Positions 1-6,796 of a stretch of 15,985 nt of DNA are shown here, in pieces (position 1 is the stretch's first letter; the number at the start of each line of letters is the position of its first letter). The position numbers and the translations under genes are program-made. Under the pieces are notes generated by a model that saw only the letters and a program-made list of their open reading frames with translations, did not search any database and was not told the origin of the DNA. Origin of the DNA: Lentisphaerota bacterium. GTDB taxonomy: Bacteria; Verrucomicrobiota; Lentisphaeria; Oligosphaerales; Oligosphaeraceae. The DNA is taken from contig JAAZKQ010000372.1 of NCBI GenBank assembly GCA_012799755.1, forward strand, positions 1-15,985. The letters run 5' to 3'.

Positions 1-17
1 ACCTGTTTTCCGGCCGT

Positions 18-154
18 GCTGCGGGTTTGCAGCCCGCAGCGTGACATGACCCCGCAAACGCATTACTTAGCGCCGTAGGCGCTTAACCATGCTTAACCCC
101 AGCCTTCAGGCTGGGGTGGCGAGCTCCCCATGAGGCAGTGCCTTGTAAAGGCAC
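18..154. repeat. Cluster of four perfect intergenic hairpins
   Basis: The gene-free left edge contains four perfect inverted repeats in under 140 bases. GCTGCGGG (18-25) pairs with CCCGCAGC (33-40). AGCGCC (69-74) pairs with GGCGCT (78-83) across a GTA triloop. CCCCAGCC (97-104) pairs with GGCTGGGG (109-116) across TTCA. GTGCCTT (138-144) pairs with AAGGCAC (148-154), again across GTA. No T-tract follows any of them in a way typical of intrinsic terminators, and no open reading frame spans them. They look like clustered palindromic (REP-like) units lying beyond the 3' end of rdgB. The remaining stretch, 155-298, shows nothing I recognise. The hairpins are seen directly; the REP-like label is inference. 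Confidence 0.6.
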
Positions 155-298
155 AACAGCAGAAAACGACCACCGGCACGGCCAATTATCAATGAGTAAT
201 CGATTACCAATTCACTTTTTCCTCACCGTTCCATGATGCGGCGTTTTGGCGCGCCACGAAAACACTCGACGGGCTCCAAGTAAATCATAAGCCACCCT

Positions 299-886
299 CT
301 AGCCAAACAACCCCGCCGCCACGGCGGCCTTGAGGGCATTGCCGCGATGGCTCATGGTGTTTTTCACTGCCGCCGGCAATTCCGCGAAGGTCTCTTCCTC
401 GCCCTCGGGAACGAAGACTGGATCATAGCCAAAACCGCCCTGCCCGCGCGGCGTCGTCGCGATGACGCCGCGCACTTCACCTTCCGCCGTGCCGACCAAA
501 CCTGCGGGCGTCGCCACCGCAATAACGGCGACAAAGCGCGCCCGGCGATCCACGATACCCGTCATTTCCCGCAGCAGCTTGCTCAGATTGCGACCGTCGT
601 TGCCGCCTTCGCCGGCATAGCGCGCCGAATGGACGCCCGGCGCACCATTGAGAGCAAAGACTTCCAGTCCCGAATCGTCTGCCAGCACTGTCCGTCCCAA
701 CGCCTTGGCGCAGCTAAGGGCCTTCTTGACGGCGTTATCACGGAAAGTCTCGCCGTCCTCAAGCACATCGGGCATAGCACCGACCTCATTGGCGCCAAGC
801 ACCCGCAGTCCCAAGGGGGCCAAGATCGCCTGAATTTCCGCAATTTTGTGCCGATTGCCCGTTGCCGCAACTATTTCGTTTGTCAT
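299..886 (-). CDS. rdgB: RdgB/HAM1 non-canonical purine NTP pyrophosphatase (XTP/dITP diphosphatase)
   Basis: Cytosolic housecleaning enzyme that hydrolyses dITP, XTP and ITP to the monophosphate and pyrophosphate, keeping deaminated purines out of DNA and RNA. The 195 residues match the usual length of about 195-205. Family motifs appear in order: TGNRHK (9-14) at the nucleotide-binding start, ETFRDNA (46-52), the metal-binding ADDSGLEV (69-76), PGVHSARYAG (83-92), GFGYDPVF (151-158) and SHRGNAL (179-185). The start at 886 places MTNEIVAATGN directly before the first motif, as expected, and a GAGGG lies about nine bases upstream on the coding strand. It is transcribed divergently from rubrerythrin, with 174 bases between the two start codons. 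Nothing is missing or broken. Confidence 0.95.
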   Translation of the reverse strand: MTNEIVAATGNRHKIAEIQAILAPLGLRVLGANEVGAMPDVLEDGETFRDNAVKKALSCAKALGRTVLADDSGLEVFALNGAPGVHSARYAGEGGNDGRNLSKLLREMTGIVDRRARFVAVIAVATPAGLVGTAEGEVRGVIATTPRGQGGFGYDPVFVPEGEEETFAELPAAVKNTMSHRGNALKAAVAAGLFG

Positions 887-969
887 TTGTCTGAGCCCTC
901 ATATTTTACTACAGGTTGAATGCGAAAATATAGCTTCGGAACTTGAAAAGAAGCTTAGTTCCGCCATAG

Positions 970-984
970 TAAGAATGATTATTG
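970..984. promoter_or_regulatory. Candidate PerR-like box upstream of rubrerythrin
   Basis: The 15 bases TAAGAATGATTATTG match the Bacillus-type PerR consensus TTATAATNATTATAA at 10 of the 14 defined positions, with an intact AATNATTAT core. The site lies about 75 bases before the rubrerythrin start and also faces the divergent rdgB. Rubrerythrin genes are commonly controlled by PerR in anaerobes, so the location is sensible. I could not identify convincing -35/-10 hexamers next to it, no regulator is encoded in this window, and an AT-rich patch can match by chance. Confidence 0.25.
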
Positions 985-1046
985 TTTCAAGCAGCTGCAA
1001 GCCATTTGCGGCATGCTTTTCACCAGCCCCCAATCCACATAAGTCC

Positions 1047-1054
1047 AAGGAGAG
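1047..1054 (+). promoter_or_regulatory. Rubrerythrin ribosome binding site that decides the start
   Basis: AAGGAGAG runs directly into an in-frame ATG at 1055, which would leave no spacer. The second in-frame ATG at 1061 has a normal spacer and gives MAKLKDSRTEKNL, the typical N-terminus of rubrerythrins. The start is therefore placed at 1061 rather than 1055. Confidence 0.7.
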
Positions 1055-1060
1055 ATGACC

Positions 1061-1597
1061 ATGGCCAAACTCAAAGACAGCAGAACCGAAAAGAACCTCC
1101 AGGAAGCATTTGCCGGCGAATCCCAAGCCCGCAATAAATACAGCTACTACGCCAGCACCGCTCGCAAAGAGGGCTACGAGCAAATCGCCGCCGTCTTCGA
1201 GGAAACCGCCGGCAACGAAAGGGAACACGCGGAAATCTGGTTCAAGTTGCTGGATGGCATTGGCGACACCGCCCGGAATCTCAAGGACGCCGCCGCCGGC
1301 GAGCGCTACGAGTGGACCGAGATGTACAAGGGCTTCGCCGAAGTCGCCAAGGAAGAGGGCTTCACCGAAATCGCCGCCCTCTTCACCAAGGTCGCCGACA
1401 TTGAAAAGCGCCACGAAGAGCGCTATAGAACCCTCCTGGCCAATGTCGAAGCCGGCAAGGTCTTCGCAAAGGATGAGAAGAAATACTGGATTTGCCGGAA
1501 CTGCGGCCACGTTGTCAGCTGCAAGAAAGCGCCGGAAGTCTGCCCCGTCTGCGACCATAGCCGCGCTTACTTCGAAATCTTCAACGAAGAGTTCTGA
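1061..1597 (+). CDS. rbr: Rubrerythrin (di-iron peroxidase with C-terminal rubredoxin domain)
   Basis: Non-haem iron protein that reduces hydrogen peroxide in the cytoplasm of anaerobes and microaerophiles. The 178-residue product has the classical two-domain layout. Residues 1-135 form a ferritin-like four-helix bundle with di-iron ligands Glu20, Glu53 and His56 (the E-x-x-H pair) and a second-half EKRHEER segment around 115-121. Residues 140-178 form a rubredoxin-like [Fe(SCys)4] site with Cys145-x2-Cys148 and Cys161-x2-Cys164. Length and order match the Desulfovibrio/Clostridium type rather than the reversed form. It is the only plus-strand gene in the window, is monocistronic, and is followed by a long perfect hairpin. 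A PerR-like box upstream suggests peroxide control. The electron donor (an NADH:rubredoxin oxidoreductase, for instance) is not nearby. Confidence 0.96.
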   Translation: MAKLKDSRTEKNLQEAFAGESQARNKYSYYASTARKEGYEQIAAVFEETAGNEREHAEIWFKLLDGIGDTARNLKDAAAGERYEWTEMYKGFAEVAKEEGFTEIAALFTKVADIEKRHEERYRTLLANVEAGKVFAKDEKKYWICRNCGHVVSCKKAPEVCPVCDHSRAYFEIFNEEF

Positions 1598-1629
1598 GCC
1601 AAGGCTGCTAAGGTAAAGCCAGGTTTTGC

Positions 1630-1666
1630 GAGGGGCGGAAAGGGTCATTGAGCCTTTCCGCCCCTC
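1630..1666. terminator. Perfect 14-bp hairpin between convergent rbr and glnN
   Basis: GAGGGGCGGAAAGG (1630-1643) is exactly complementary to CCTTTCCGCCCCTC (1653-1666), with a nine-base loop. It lies 32 bases after the rubrerythrin stop and 28 bases beyond the glnN stop, so it can end transcription from either side. The plus-strand flank that follows (ATGCTTTCCC) is only moderately T-rich, and the other flank has no T-run, so it is not a textbook Rho-independent terminator. The position between convergent genes is the main support. Confidence 0.7.
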
Positions 1667-1694
1667 ATGCTTTCCCATTTATTCCTCCCCAACG

Positions 1695-3830
1695 TCAGTA
1701 AATAAACAGCATTTCGCGATACTTCGGCAGCGGCCAGCGCGCATCATCAACGGCGTGTTCAAGGGTATCAACGATTTCGCGTATGCTTTCCATCGCCGCG
1801 ATGATGCCCTCATGCAAGCCCTTAAGGGCTTCGTCCATCTCGTCGCAACGCTGATGCAGTTCATCCAAGCCCTTGCCCAGCAGCTCAGCCGATGCGCGCA
1901 GACCGGCAACGCCATCACTGATGCCGGCTTCTTTCGCCGCATTCAAAGCCGACAGCACCCGACAGTACTCCTCGGTCACCACGGGGACAATCTGACTCCG
2001 GGCGATTTCCGCCGCGATGCCGCCTTCGATTCGTATGCGCCGATGGTACTCCTCCATGTACACTTCGTAGCGTGAGGACAGCTCAGCCTTGCTGAATACG
2101 CCGTAGCGCTCGAACATCTCCTGGTTCTCGGGCTTGAGTAGCGGCCTGATCGCCGCCATGGTGTCACGCAAGTTGGGCAGGCCACGCTTCTTGGCTTCCT
2201 TCATCCACTCCGCGCTGTAATTGTCGCCATTGAAGATGATGCGCTGATGCTTCTTGATCACGGTCTTCAGCAGGGCTTGCAGCCCCGTGTTGAAGTCCGC
2301 CGCCGAGAGCTTCTCCAGCCGTTCACTCAAATAATCCAGCGACTCGGCGACAATCGTGTTGAGCACCGTGTTGACTTCGGCGCAGGACTGACTCGAACCG
2401 GGCGCGCGGAACTCGAACTTGTTGCCCGTGAAAGCGAAAGGACTGGTACGATTGCGGTCCGTCGCATCACGGGGCAGCGTGGGCAGCGAGTCCACGCCGA
2501 TACGCATGGCATCCGGCAGTTTACTGCCGGTGACGGCGCCGTCCTTGAGCTGGTTGATGACATCCATCAGCTGCTGGCCCAGGAAGATTGAGATGATGGC
2601 CGGCGGCGCCTCGTTCGCGCCCAGGCGATGGTCATTGCCGGCGCCGGCCGTGGATGAGCGCAGCATGTCGCTGTGCAAGTCCACCGCCCGGATAATTGCG
2701 CTCAGGACGGTCAGGAAGATGGCATTCTCATGGGGATTCTTACCTGGATCAAGCAGATTATGGTCGCCATGGCTCACTGACCAGTTGTTGTGCTTGCCTG
2801 AGCCATTCACGCCCGCAAAGGGCTTCTCGTGCAACAAACACACCAAGCCGTGACGATCCGCGACCTGCCGCAGCACCTCCATCATCAGCATGTTATGATC
2901 AACGGCCAGATTCAAATCCTCGAAAATCGGCGCGATCTCAAACTGTGCCGGCGCGACCTCGTTGTGCCGCGTCTTCGCCGGTATGCCCAGGGTCCACAAC
3001 TCTTTCTCGACGTCGGTCATGAACGCCAGAATCCGCGGCTTGATCGAACCGAAATAATGGTCTTCCAGCTGCTGATGCTTTGGCGGCGGCGCCCCGAACA
3101 GCGTCCGTCCCGTCTGTACCAGGTCAGGCCGCTGCAAGTAGAACTTCTTGTCAATCAAAAAGTACTCCTGCTCCAGGCCAAGCGTAACCACCATCCGGGC
3201 TTCAGGCTGCTTGAAGCACTTCAGCAGACGCCGTACCGAACGATTCAGGACTTGGATGGAGCGCAGCAGCGGCGTCTTCTTGTCCAGAACCTCGCCCGTG
3301 TATGAGCAGAAAACCGTGGGTATGCAGAGAGTCGCGCCATTGCCGTGCCGTTTGATGAAGGCCGGGCTGGTGGGGTCCCATGCCGTATAGCCGCGGGCTT
3401 CAAAGGTGCGGCGCAGACCACCAGATGGAAAACTCGACGCATCCGGCTCGCCAACAATCAGATTCTTGCCCGAAAAGGCCTGAATGACCTCGCCCTCTGC
3501 CGTCACATCCAAAAATGCGTCATGCTTCTCTGCCGTGCCGCCCGTCAAGGGCTGAAACCAATGCGTATAATGCGTCGCACCGCGGGCCAAGGCCCAATCT
3601 TTCATCGCCTGCGCCACGTCGTCTGCAATTGACGGGTCCAGAGCCGCGCCGCCGGAAATCGTCGCAAACAACTTCTCAGCCGCTGCCTTTGGCAGATACT
3701 CACGCATGCTCTCGGCATTGAAGACATCCTCGGCATAATAGGCTATGCTCGCCGCTTGCACCGGCATCACCGCGCAGGGGGGGCGGTCCGCAACCGCATT
3801 CACGGCGTTTACCCGGTTCAGACTGCTCAT
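1695..3830 (-). CDS. glnN: Type III glutamine synthetase
   Basis: ATP-dependent ligation of ammonia to glutamate in the cytoplasm; GSIII enzymes are large hexamer-of-dimers proteins of about 700-730 residues, and this one has 711. Visible motifs: the GSIII-specific TGGTAEKHD (97-103 region), FPSGGLRRTFEARGYTAWDP (134-153), the metal-site EQEYF (220-224), NEVAPAQFE (290-298), GVNGSGKHNNWS (340-351), NRTSPFAF (460-467) and KFEFRAPGSSQS (471-482). The C-terminal third (about 600-711) is helical and specific to GSIII. AAGGAG (3839-3844) sits eight bases before the ATG. The gene is preceded by 176 bases carrying a hairpin and a 10-bp-period A-tract repeat. No PII, amtB or GOGAT gene is nearby, so nitrogen control cannot be read from context. 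This class is known from Bacteroidetes, cyanobacteria and PVC-type bacteria. The symbol glnN follows common GSIII usage. Confidence 0.96.
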   Translation of the reverse strand: MSSLNRVNAVNAVADRPPCAVMPVQAASIAYYAEDVFNAESMREYLPKAAAEKLFATISGGAALDPSIADDVAQAMKDWALARGATHYTHWFQPLTGGTAEKHDAFLDVTAEGEVIQAFSGKNLIVGEPDASSFPSGGLRRTFEARGYTAWDPTSPAFIKRHGNGATLCIPTVFCSYTGEVLDKKTPLLRSIQVLNRSVRRLLKCFKQPEARMVVTLGLEQEYFLIDKKFYLQRPDLVQTGRTLFGAPPPKHQQLEDHYFGSIKPRILAFMTDVEKELWTLGIPAKTRHNEVAPAQFEIAPIFEDLNLAVDHNMLMMEVLRQVADRHGLVCLLHEKPFAGVNGSGKHNNWSVSHGDHNLLDPGKNPHENAIFLTVLSAIIRAVDLHSDMLRSSTAGAGNDHRLGANEAPPAIISIFLGQQLMDVINQLKDGAVTGSKLPDAMRIGVDSLPTLPRDATDRNRTSPFAFTGNKFEFRAPGSSQSCAEVNTVLNTIVAESLDYLSERLEKLSAADFNTGLQALLKTVIKKHQRIIFNGDNYSAEWMKEAKKRGLPNLRDTMAAIRPLLKPENQEMFERYGVFSKAELSSRYEVYMEEYHRRIRIEGGIAAEIARSQIVPVVTEEYCRVLSALNAAKEAGISDGVAGLRASAELLGKGLDELHQRCDEMDEALKGLHEGIIAAMESIREIVDTLEHAVDDARWPLPKYREMLFIY

Positions 3831-3910
3831 ATTGAATTCTCCTTGGGAAGCTTAAGCACCTGCGGCGCATTACGCCTTTTTGTTCGTCCAGCCGCGATAG
3901 CGTCATCCTC

Positions 3911-3940
3911 TTGGCATTTGAGCGCCGAAGGCGGCTCAAA
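3911..3940. repeat. Palindromic repeat unit, copy A (glnN leader)
   Basis: TTGGCATTTGAGCGCCGAAG followed by GCGGCTCAAA folds into a roughly 10-bp stem (TTTGAG and GCGCC-type arms around a GAA triloop on the plus strand) with a single bulged base. The first 20 or so bases are nearly identical to 15932-15953 at the far end of the window. It lies between the PhnP-like gene and glnN, so it would be in the glnN upstream region or the 3' region of the metallo-hydrolase transcript. On the coding strand the loop reads TTC, without a T-run after it. Confidence 0.55.
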
Positions 3941-3970
3941 GAAATCTGCAAAAATCTGCGAAAATCTGCG
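3941..3970. repeat. Three tandem 10-bp A-tract units
   Basis: Three successive decamers, GAAATCTGCA, AAAATCTGCG and AAAATCTGCG, share the core AAATCTGC with exact 10-bp period, followed by GGATAAAAAGAGTCTTCG. The A-tracts are in helical phase, which is a DNA-bending arrangement. The array directly abuts palindromic unit A and ends about 37 bases before the PhnP-like stop codon. The composite looks like a degenerate dispersed intergenic element rather than a promoter. Similar strings occur between genes in some other Gram-negative genomes as far as I recall, but that is memory, not a search. Confidence 0.5.
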
Positions 3971-4006
3971 GATAAAAAGAGTCTTCGTGTCTTGGCTGCG
4001 GCGTGC

Positions 4007-4843
4007 TCAGACCTCAAGTATCATACCGTCATAGGCAACAGCAATGCCGTGTTTGCCGTAGGTCTCCACCATTTCGGCGTGGTTCATGGCGCCGTTATGC
4101 GAGAAGTGGTTCGTGACCACGGGCGTATCGGCTTGGATGCAGCCCAAATCGCGAAGGTGGTCGCGGAAGGCTACGGTGGTATTGAGGCCGAGATGGCCAT
4201 TGCGCAAATCAGCACTTTTGAGAGTACCCGTGCTTTCGATGACGGCGGCATCAAGCTTGACCTCGGCCAGCAGCTGCCAGGACGCATCGGGCAGCCAGCC
4301 GGTGTCATTGGCAATAAGGAGGCGTTTGCCGCCTCGACCAATGACGTAGATCAGCGGCTCCAGGCCCGGGGCGTGGTTGGCGGCCAGGGGCAACAACTCA
4401 ATGTCGCCGTCGCTGGCAGGCACACCGGCCTTGAGCACCTTGGGTTCCAAGAGAAAGCGCTCGAAGCTATGGTCGGGATTGACTTTGTGAAAATGCGCAA
4501 GAATGCGGTCAAAAACCGGCTGCGAGCCGATGATGGTCAGTTTATTGCTGACATGGCTGAAGTGCGGCGTGTAGCGCCAGTAAAGCTCCACGGGATTGAG
4601 GTGGTCTTCATGAGGGTGGGTGAAAATGATGCGGCGCAGATTGACCAGATCTATATTGAATTGCGTCACCTGCCAGAAAGCATCGGGGCCGAAATCCACC
4701 ATGGTGTCCGCGTCAATCAAATAGCTGCAACGGCGGCGGAGCTCCTTGCCGCCGCGGGCCTTCGCGATGGCGCAGGTCTGACAATCACACCATAACGCCG
4801 GTATGGCTTCCGCGGCGCCCGTACCCAAAAATTGCAAACGCAT
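4007..4843 (-). CDS. PhnP-like metallo-beta-lactamase-fold phosphodiesterase/hydrolase
   Basis: The 278-residue protein has the domain plan of PhnP, the enzyme that opens 5-phosphoribosyl 1,2-cyclic phosphate in phosphonate degradation. The N-terminal LGTGAAEAIP is followed by Cys19-x-Cys21-x2-Cys24. The binuclear metal motif is HPHEDH (76-81), with further ligands His157 (AANHAPG), Asp180 (ANDTGW) and His246 in TNHFSHNG. His249 is placed like the histidine that completes the structural zinc site with the three cysteines in E. coli PhnP. The C-terminal YDGMILEV resembles the PhnP end. There is no signal peptide, so it should be cytosolic. AGGTGG precedes the ATG. No phn genes are present in the window, so the phosphonate role is not supported by context and the substrate may be a different cyclic or linear phosphodiester. 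The family assignment is firm; the substrate is open. Confidence 0.85.
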   Translation of the reverse strand: MRLQFLGTGAAEAIPALWCDCQTCAIAKARGGKELRRRCSYLIDADTMVDFGPDAFWQVTQFNIDLVNLRRIIFTHPHEDHLNPVELYWRYTPHFSHVSNKLTIIGSQPVFDRILAHFHKVNPDHSFERFLLEPKVLKAGVPASDGDIELLPLAANHAPGLEPLIYVIGRGGKRLLIANDTGWLPDASWQLLAEVKLDAAVIESTGTLKSADLRNGHLGLNTTVAFRDHLRDLGCIQADTPVVTNHFSHNGAMNHAEMVETYGKHGIAVAYDGMILEV

Positions 4844-4913
4844 CTTCCACCTGCTTTCATTAACTGCTGAAATTCAATTTTATGCCGACGCCGCGCGGCG
4901 CCAATGCTTGCCG

Positions 4914-5597
4914 TCAGTTATCCGAGTATTTGAGATTGCCGAAGGGCTTCTGACCGGTGAAAGCCATGCGACGATCATATTCGGAGAACACTGTCGCTGC
5001 GTTCGCCCAGTCCACATGGCCATCCATGTAGAGCATATTAGAGCCGCGGTTATGCCGGGCAGTGACGCGATCCGGAAAGAAGTCGGCTTGTTGCCAACCA
5101 CTATTGGAATCAACAATCAAGCCACGACCAGAGGGCGTATTGAACGAGCTGATAGCAGTGACATACTGTTCTTCCGATTTCTTGTGCGCGACAACGGACA
5201 TGCCGTAGTTATGCTTGAAGGCCCAGGCATTCTTGTCATAGGTTTCGCCGCTGTAGGTGCTGCCATTGAAAGTATTAGCGGGACAAAGAAAGGCCTTCTT
5301 GTCACCGACATAGGGGTAGAAATACGGTGCGAAACTGCCATACGTAATATTTTGCAAGACGTCGTACTTGTAGAAATACGCAGCATCATAGCCGTCCAAG
5401 CGATCAAAAAACATCATTTCGTTATCGTCGAGATACATGCGCATGCCAGTGCCGACCTGCTTCAGGTTGCTGGTACAGGAGATGGCGCGGGCCTTGTCCC
5501 GCGCCTTGGAGAGCGCCGGCAGTAACATCGCGGCTAGGATGGCGATGATGGCGATGACGACCAGCAGCTCAATCAAGGTGAAGAAACGCGTTTTCAT
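4914..5597 (-). CDS. Type II secretion/type IV pilus-like pseudopilin with H-X9-DG C-terminus
   Basis: A 227-residue exported protein. MKTRFFTLIELLVV opens a type III (prepilin) signal with the conserved Glu10 and a hydrophobic helix to about residue 29, followed by SKARDKARAISCTSNLKQVG, typical of the large pseudopilin families of Lentisphaerae and Planctomycetes. The C-terminal part carries His182-x9-Asp192-Gly193 (MDGHVDW), the H-X9-DG signature. I use the ATG at 5597; an in-frame ATG at 5630 would add 11 residues (MCFGTMERQGI) ahead of the signal and is unlikely. AAGG runs lie 5-15 bases upstream. The residue before the FTLIE block is Phe/Arg rather than the Gly usual at the prepilin peptidase site. 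Such proteins often occur in dozens of copies per genome; the specific role is unknown. A weak GC-rich dyad follows the stop (about 4886-4902). Confidence 0.85.
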   Translation of the reverse strand: MKTRFFTLIELLVVIAIIAILAAMLLPALSKARDKARAISCTSNLKQVGTGMRMYLDDNEMMFFDRLDGYDAAYFYKYDVLQNITYGSFAPYFYPYVGDKKAFLCPANTFNGSTYSGETYDKNAWAFKHNYGMSVVAHKKSEEQYVTAISSFNTPSGRGLIVDSNSGWQQADFFPDRVTARHNRGSNMLYMDGHVDWANAATVFSEYDRRMAFTGQKPFGNLKYSDN

Positions 5598-5691
5598 AAT
5601 ACCTTGCCTTTCCATTGTTCCAAAACACATGGCGTTTTCTGCGAATCGCGATTTCTGTGAAAACAGTATCGTGGGCGCTACCTGATCATGC

Positions 5692-6705
5692 TTATTCCTT
5701 GAGGTAGATTCCCATGTTCATGCCGCATGGTCGGTAATAGCTGGCCTTGTAGTCGTGGCGGTTGACGACCACGGGCTGCTGTTTGTCGGCGTCCCAGTAA
5801 CAAAGAGTTGCCGAGCCGCCGCCGTCCATATCAATGACGTCATAGGCGCCTGCGTCCTTGAAGATGTTGTAAAGGTCTTCGCCGATGGCGCCTTCCGACC
5901 ACCCGGGCTGTCGTCCGTCCACCGTGACCAAGTAGAGGTATTCACGTTCCTCGTCCAAACCGTAGGTCATTCTTGGCATCAGTGGTCGTTCGTATCCTTG
6001 GGCGATACCGGGCGCCCTTTCGCCCTTGATCATAATGCTGCCGAATCCCGTGGTCGCAAGCCAGAGGCTGTCATACTGCTCCTTGGGGAGCGGGCCGGGC
6101 ACGATGTCAATCTTGCCTGATTTGTAGACGACGAACATGGGGCTTTTATGCCCCTTGTCATTGACGATGACGCCGTCAGATATTTCGAGCCCGTGCGGAT
6201 TGCCGTATTTGTGGTTGAATGGCTTTTCCCAAGGCGCCCACGGCGCGGAATTGCAGGCGACGATCATATTGAGTCCCCGGCCACCTTCGGCAACAGGTTT
6301 TCTTGCATGCTTCATGAAGTCCGCAGTGCGCGTTCGCAGCGTGCGGATGATATTGTTTGGGTTTTCCTTTGGGTAATCGGGCATTTTCTGCCCCCAGTCC
6401 TTGTCCCGACCGGTGCCCGTGAAGGTAAGCCCCTGGAGATTGAGATTGACTCTCATAACGACGATCTTCATGGGTCTGAAGTCGGGGTCAACCTTGAGGA
6501 TGCCAGGTCCGCCCGCATTCTTGTCCGCTCTCTCTTGGTCTTTCTTGAGTTGTTCATCCGATCTTGTCTCGGCGAGTTGGACCTTTCTGTCGAGCCTGAC
6601 CATCTCGACGCCCTCACGGATTTTCTCTGCCTTTGCCCAATCAATTTGCTGGGCATTGGCGATGGCGAAGATCAGGAAGATGGGTAGTACAATGCGCTTC
6701 ATCAT
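5692..6705 (-). CDS. Secreted phosphodiester glycosidase-like protein (NAGPA/DUF2233 family)
   Basis: A 337-residue protein with a Sec signal peptide (MMKRIVLPIFLIFAIANA, likely cut near residue 18) and one C-terminal domain related to the uncovering enzyme N-acetylglucosamine-1-phosphodiester alpha-N-acetylglucosaminidase. Recognisable family signatures are RMTYGL (245-250), TVDGRQPGWSEGA (261-273) and the glycine-rich DMDGGGSATL (292-301), which forms the end of the family core. Residues 20-75 are charged and probably a linker. Bacterial members act on sugar phosphodiesters of cell-wall or capsule polymers or on exopolysaccharide, but the substrate here cannot be read from the sequence. A second ATG directly follows the first (6702), so the start is uncertain by one residue. 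Gaps of 91 and 94 bases separate it from lepB and from the pseudopilin, with no terminator visible. Confidence 0.85.
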   Translation of the reverse strand: MMKRIVLPIFLIFAIANAQQIDWAKAEKIREGVEMVRLDRKVQLAETRSDEQLKKDQERADKNAGGPGILKVDPDFRPMKIVVMRVNLNLQGLTFTGTGRDKDWGQKMPDYPKENPNNIIRTLRTRTADFMKHARKPVAEGGRGLNMIVACNSAPWAPWEKPFNHKYGNPHGLEISDGVIVNDKGHKSPMFVVYKSGKIDIVPGPLPKEQYDSLWLATTGFGSIMIKGERAPGIAQGYERPLMPRMTYGLDEEREYLYLVTVDGRQPGWSEGAIGEDLYNIFKDAGAYDVIDMDGGGSATLCYWDADKQQPVVVNRHDYKASYYRPCGMNMGIYLKE

Positions 6706-6796
6706 TGGGGAATCCTTTGGTTTAGCTTTACAGGGCGAACGACTTGAAGCCCATCATTTCGTCACGCACCAGAATGTCTGACCTCCCGCTCCCGGC

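Noticed and set aside
899..1678. 259-residue open frame on the minus strand
   Set aside because: Antisense to rubrerythrin and rich in Gly/Ala/Phe repeats mirroring its Glu/Ala codons; no ribosome binding site or family match.
3941..3970. Possible CRISPR array
   Set aside because: Units are only 10 bases and contiguous, with no spacers, and no cas genes are present.
3911..4795. 294-residue open frame on the plus strand
   Set aside because: Covers the PhnP-like gene on the opposite strand, which has intact catalytic motifs; its first residues are translated repeat sequence.
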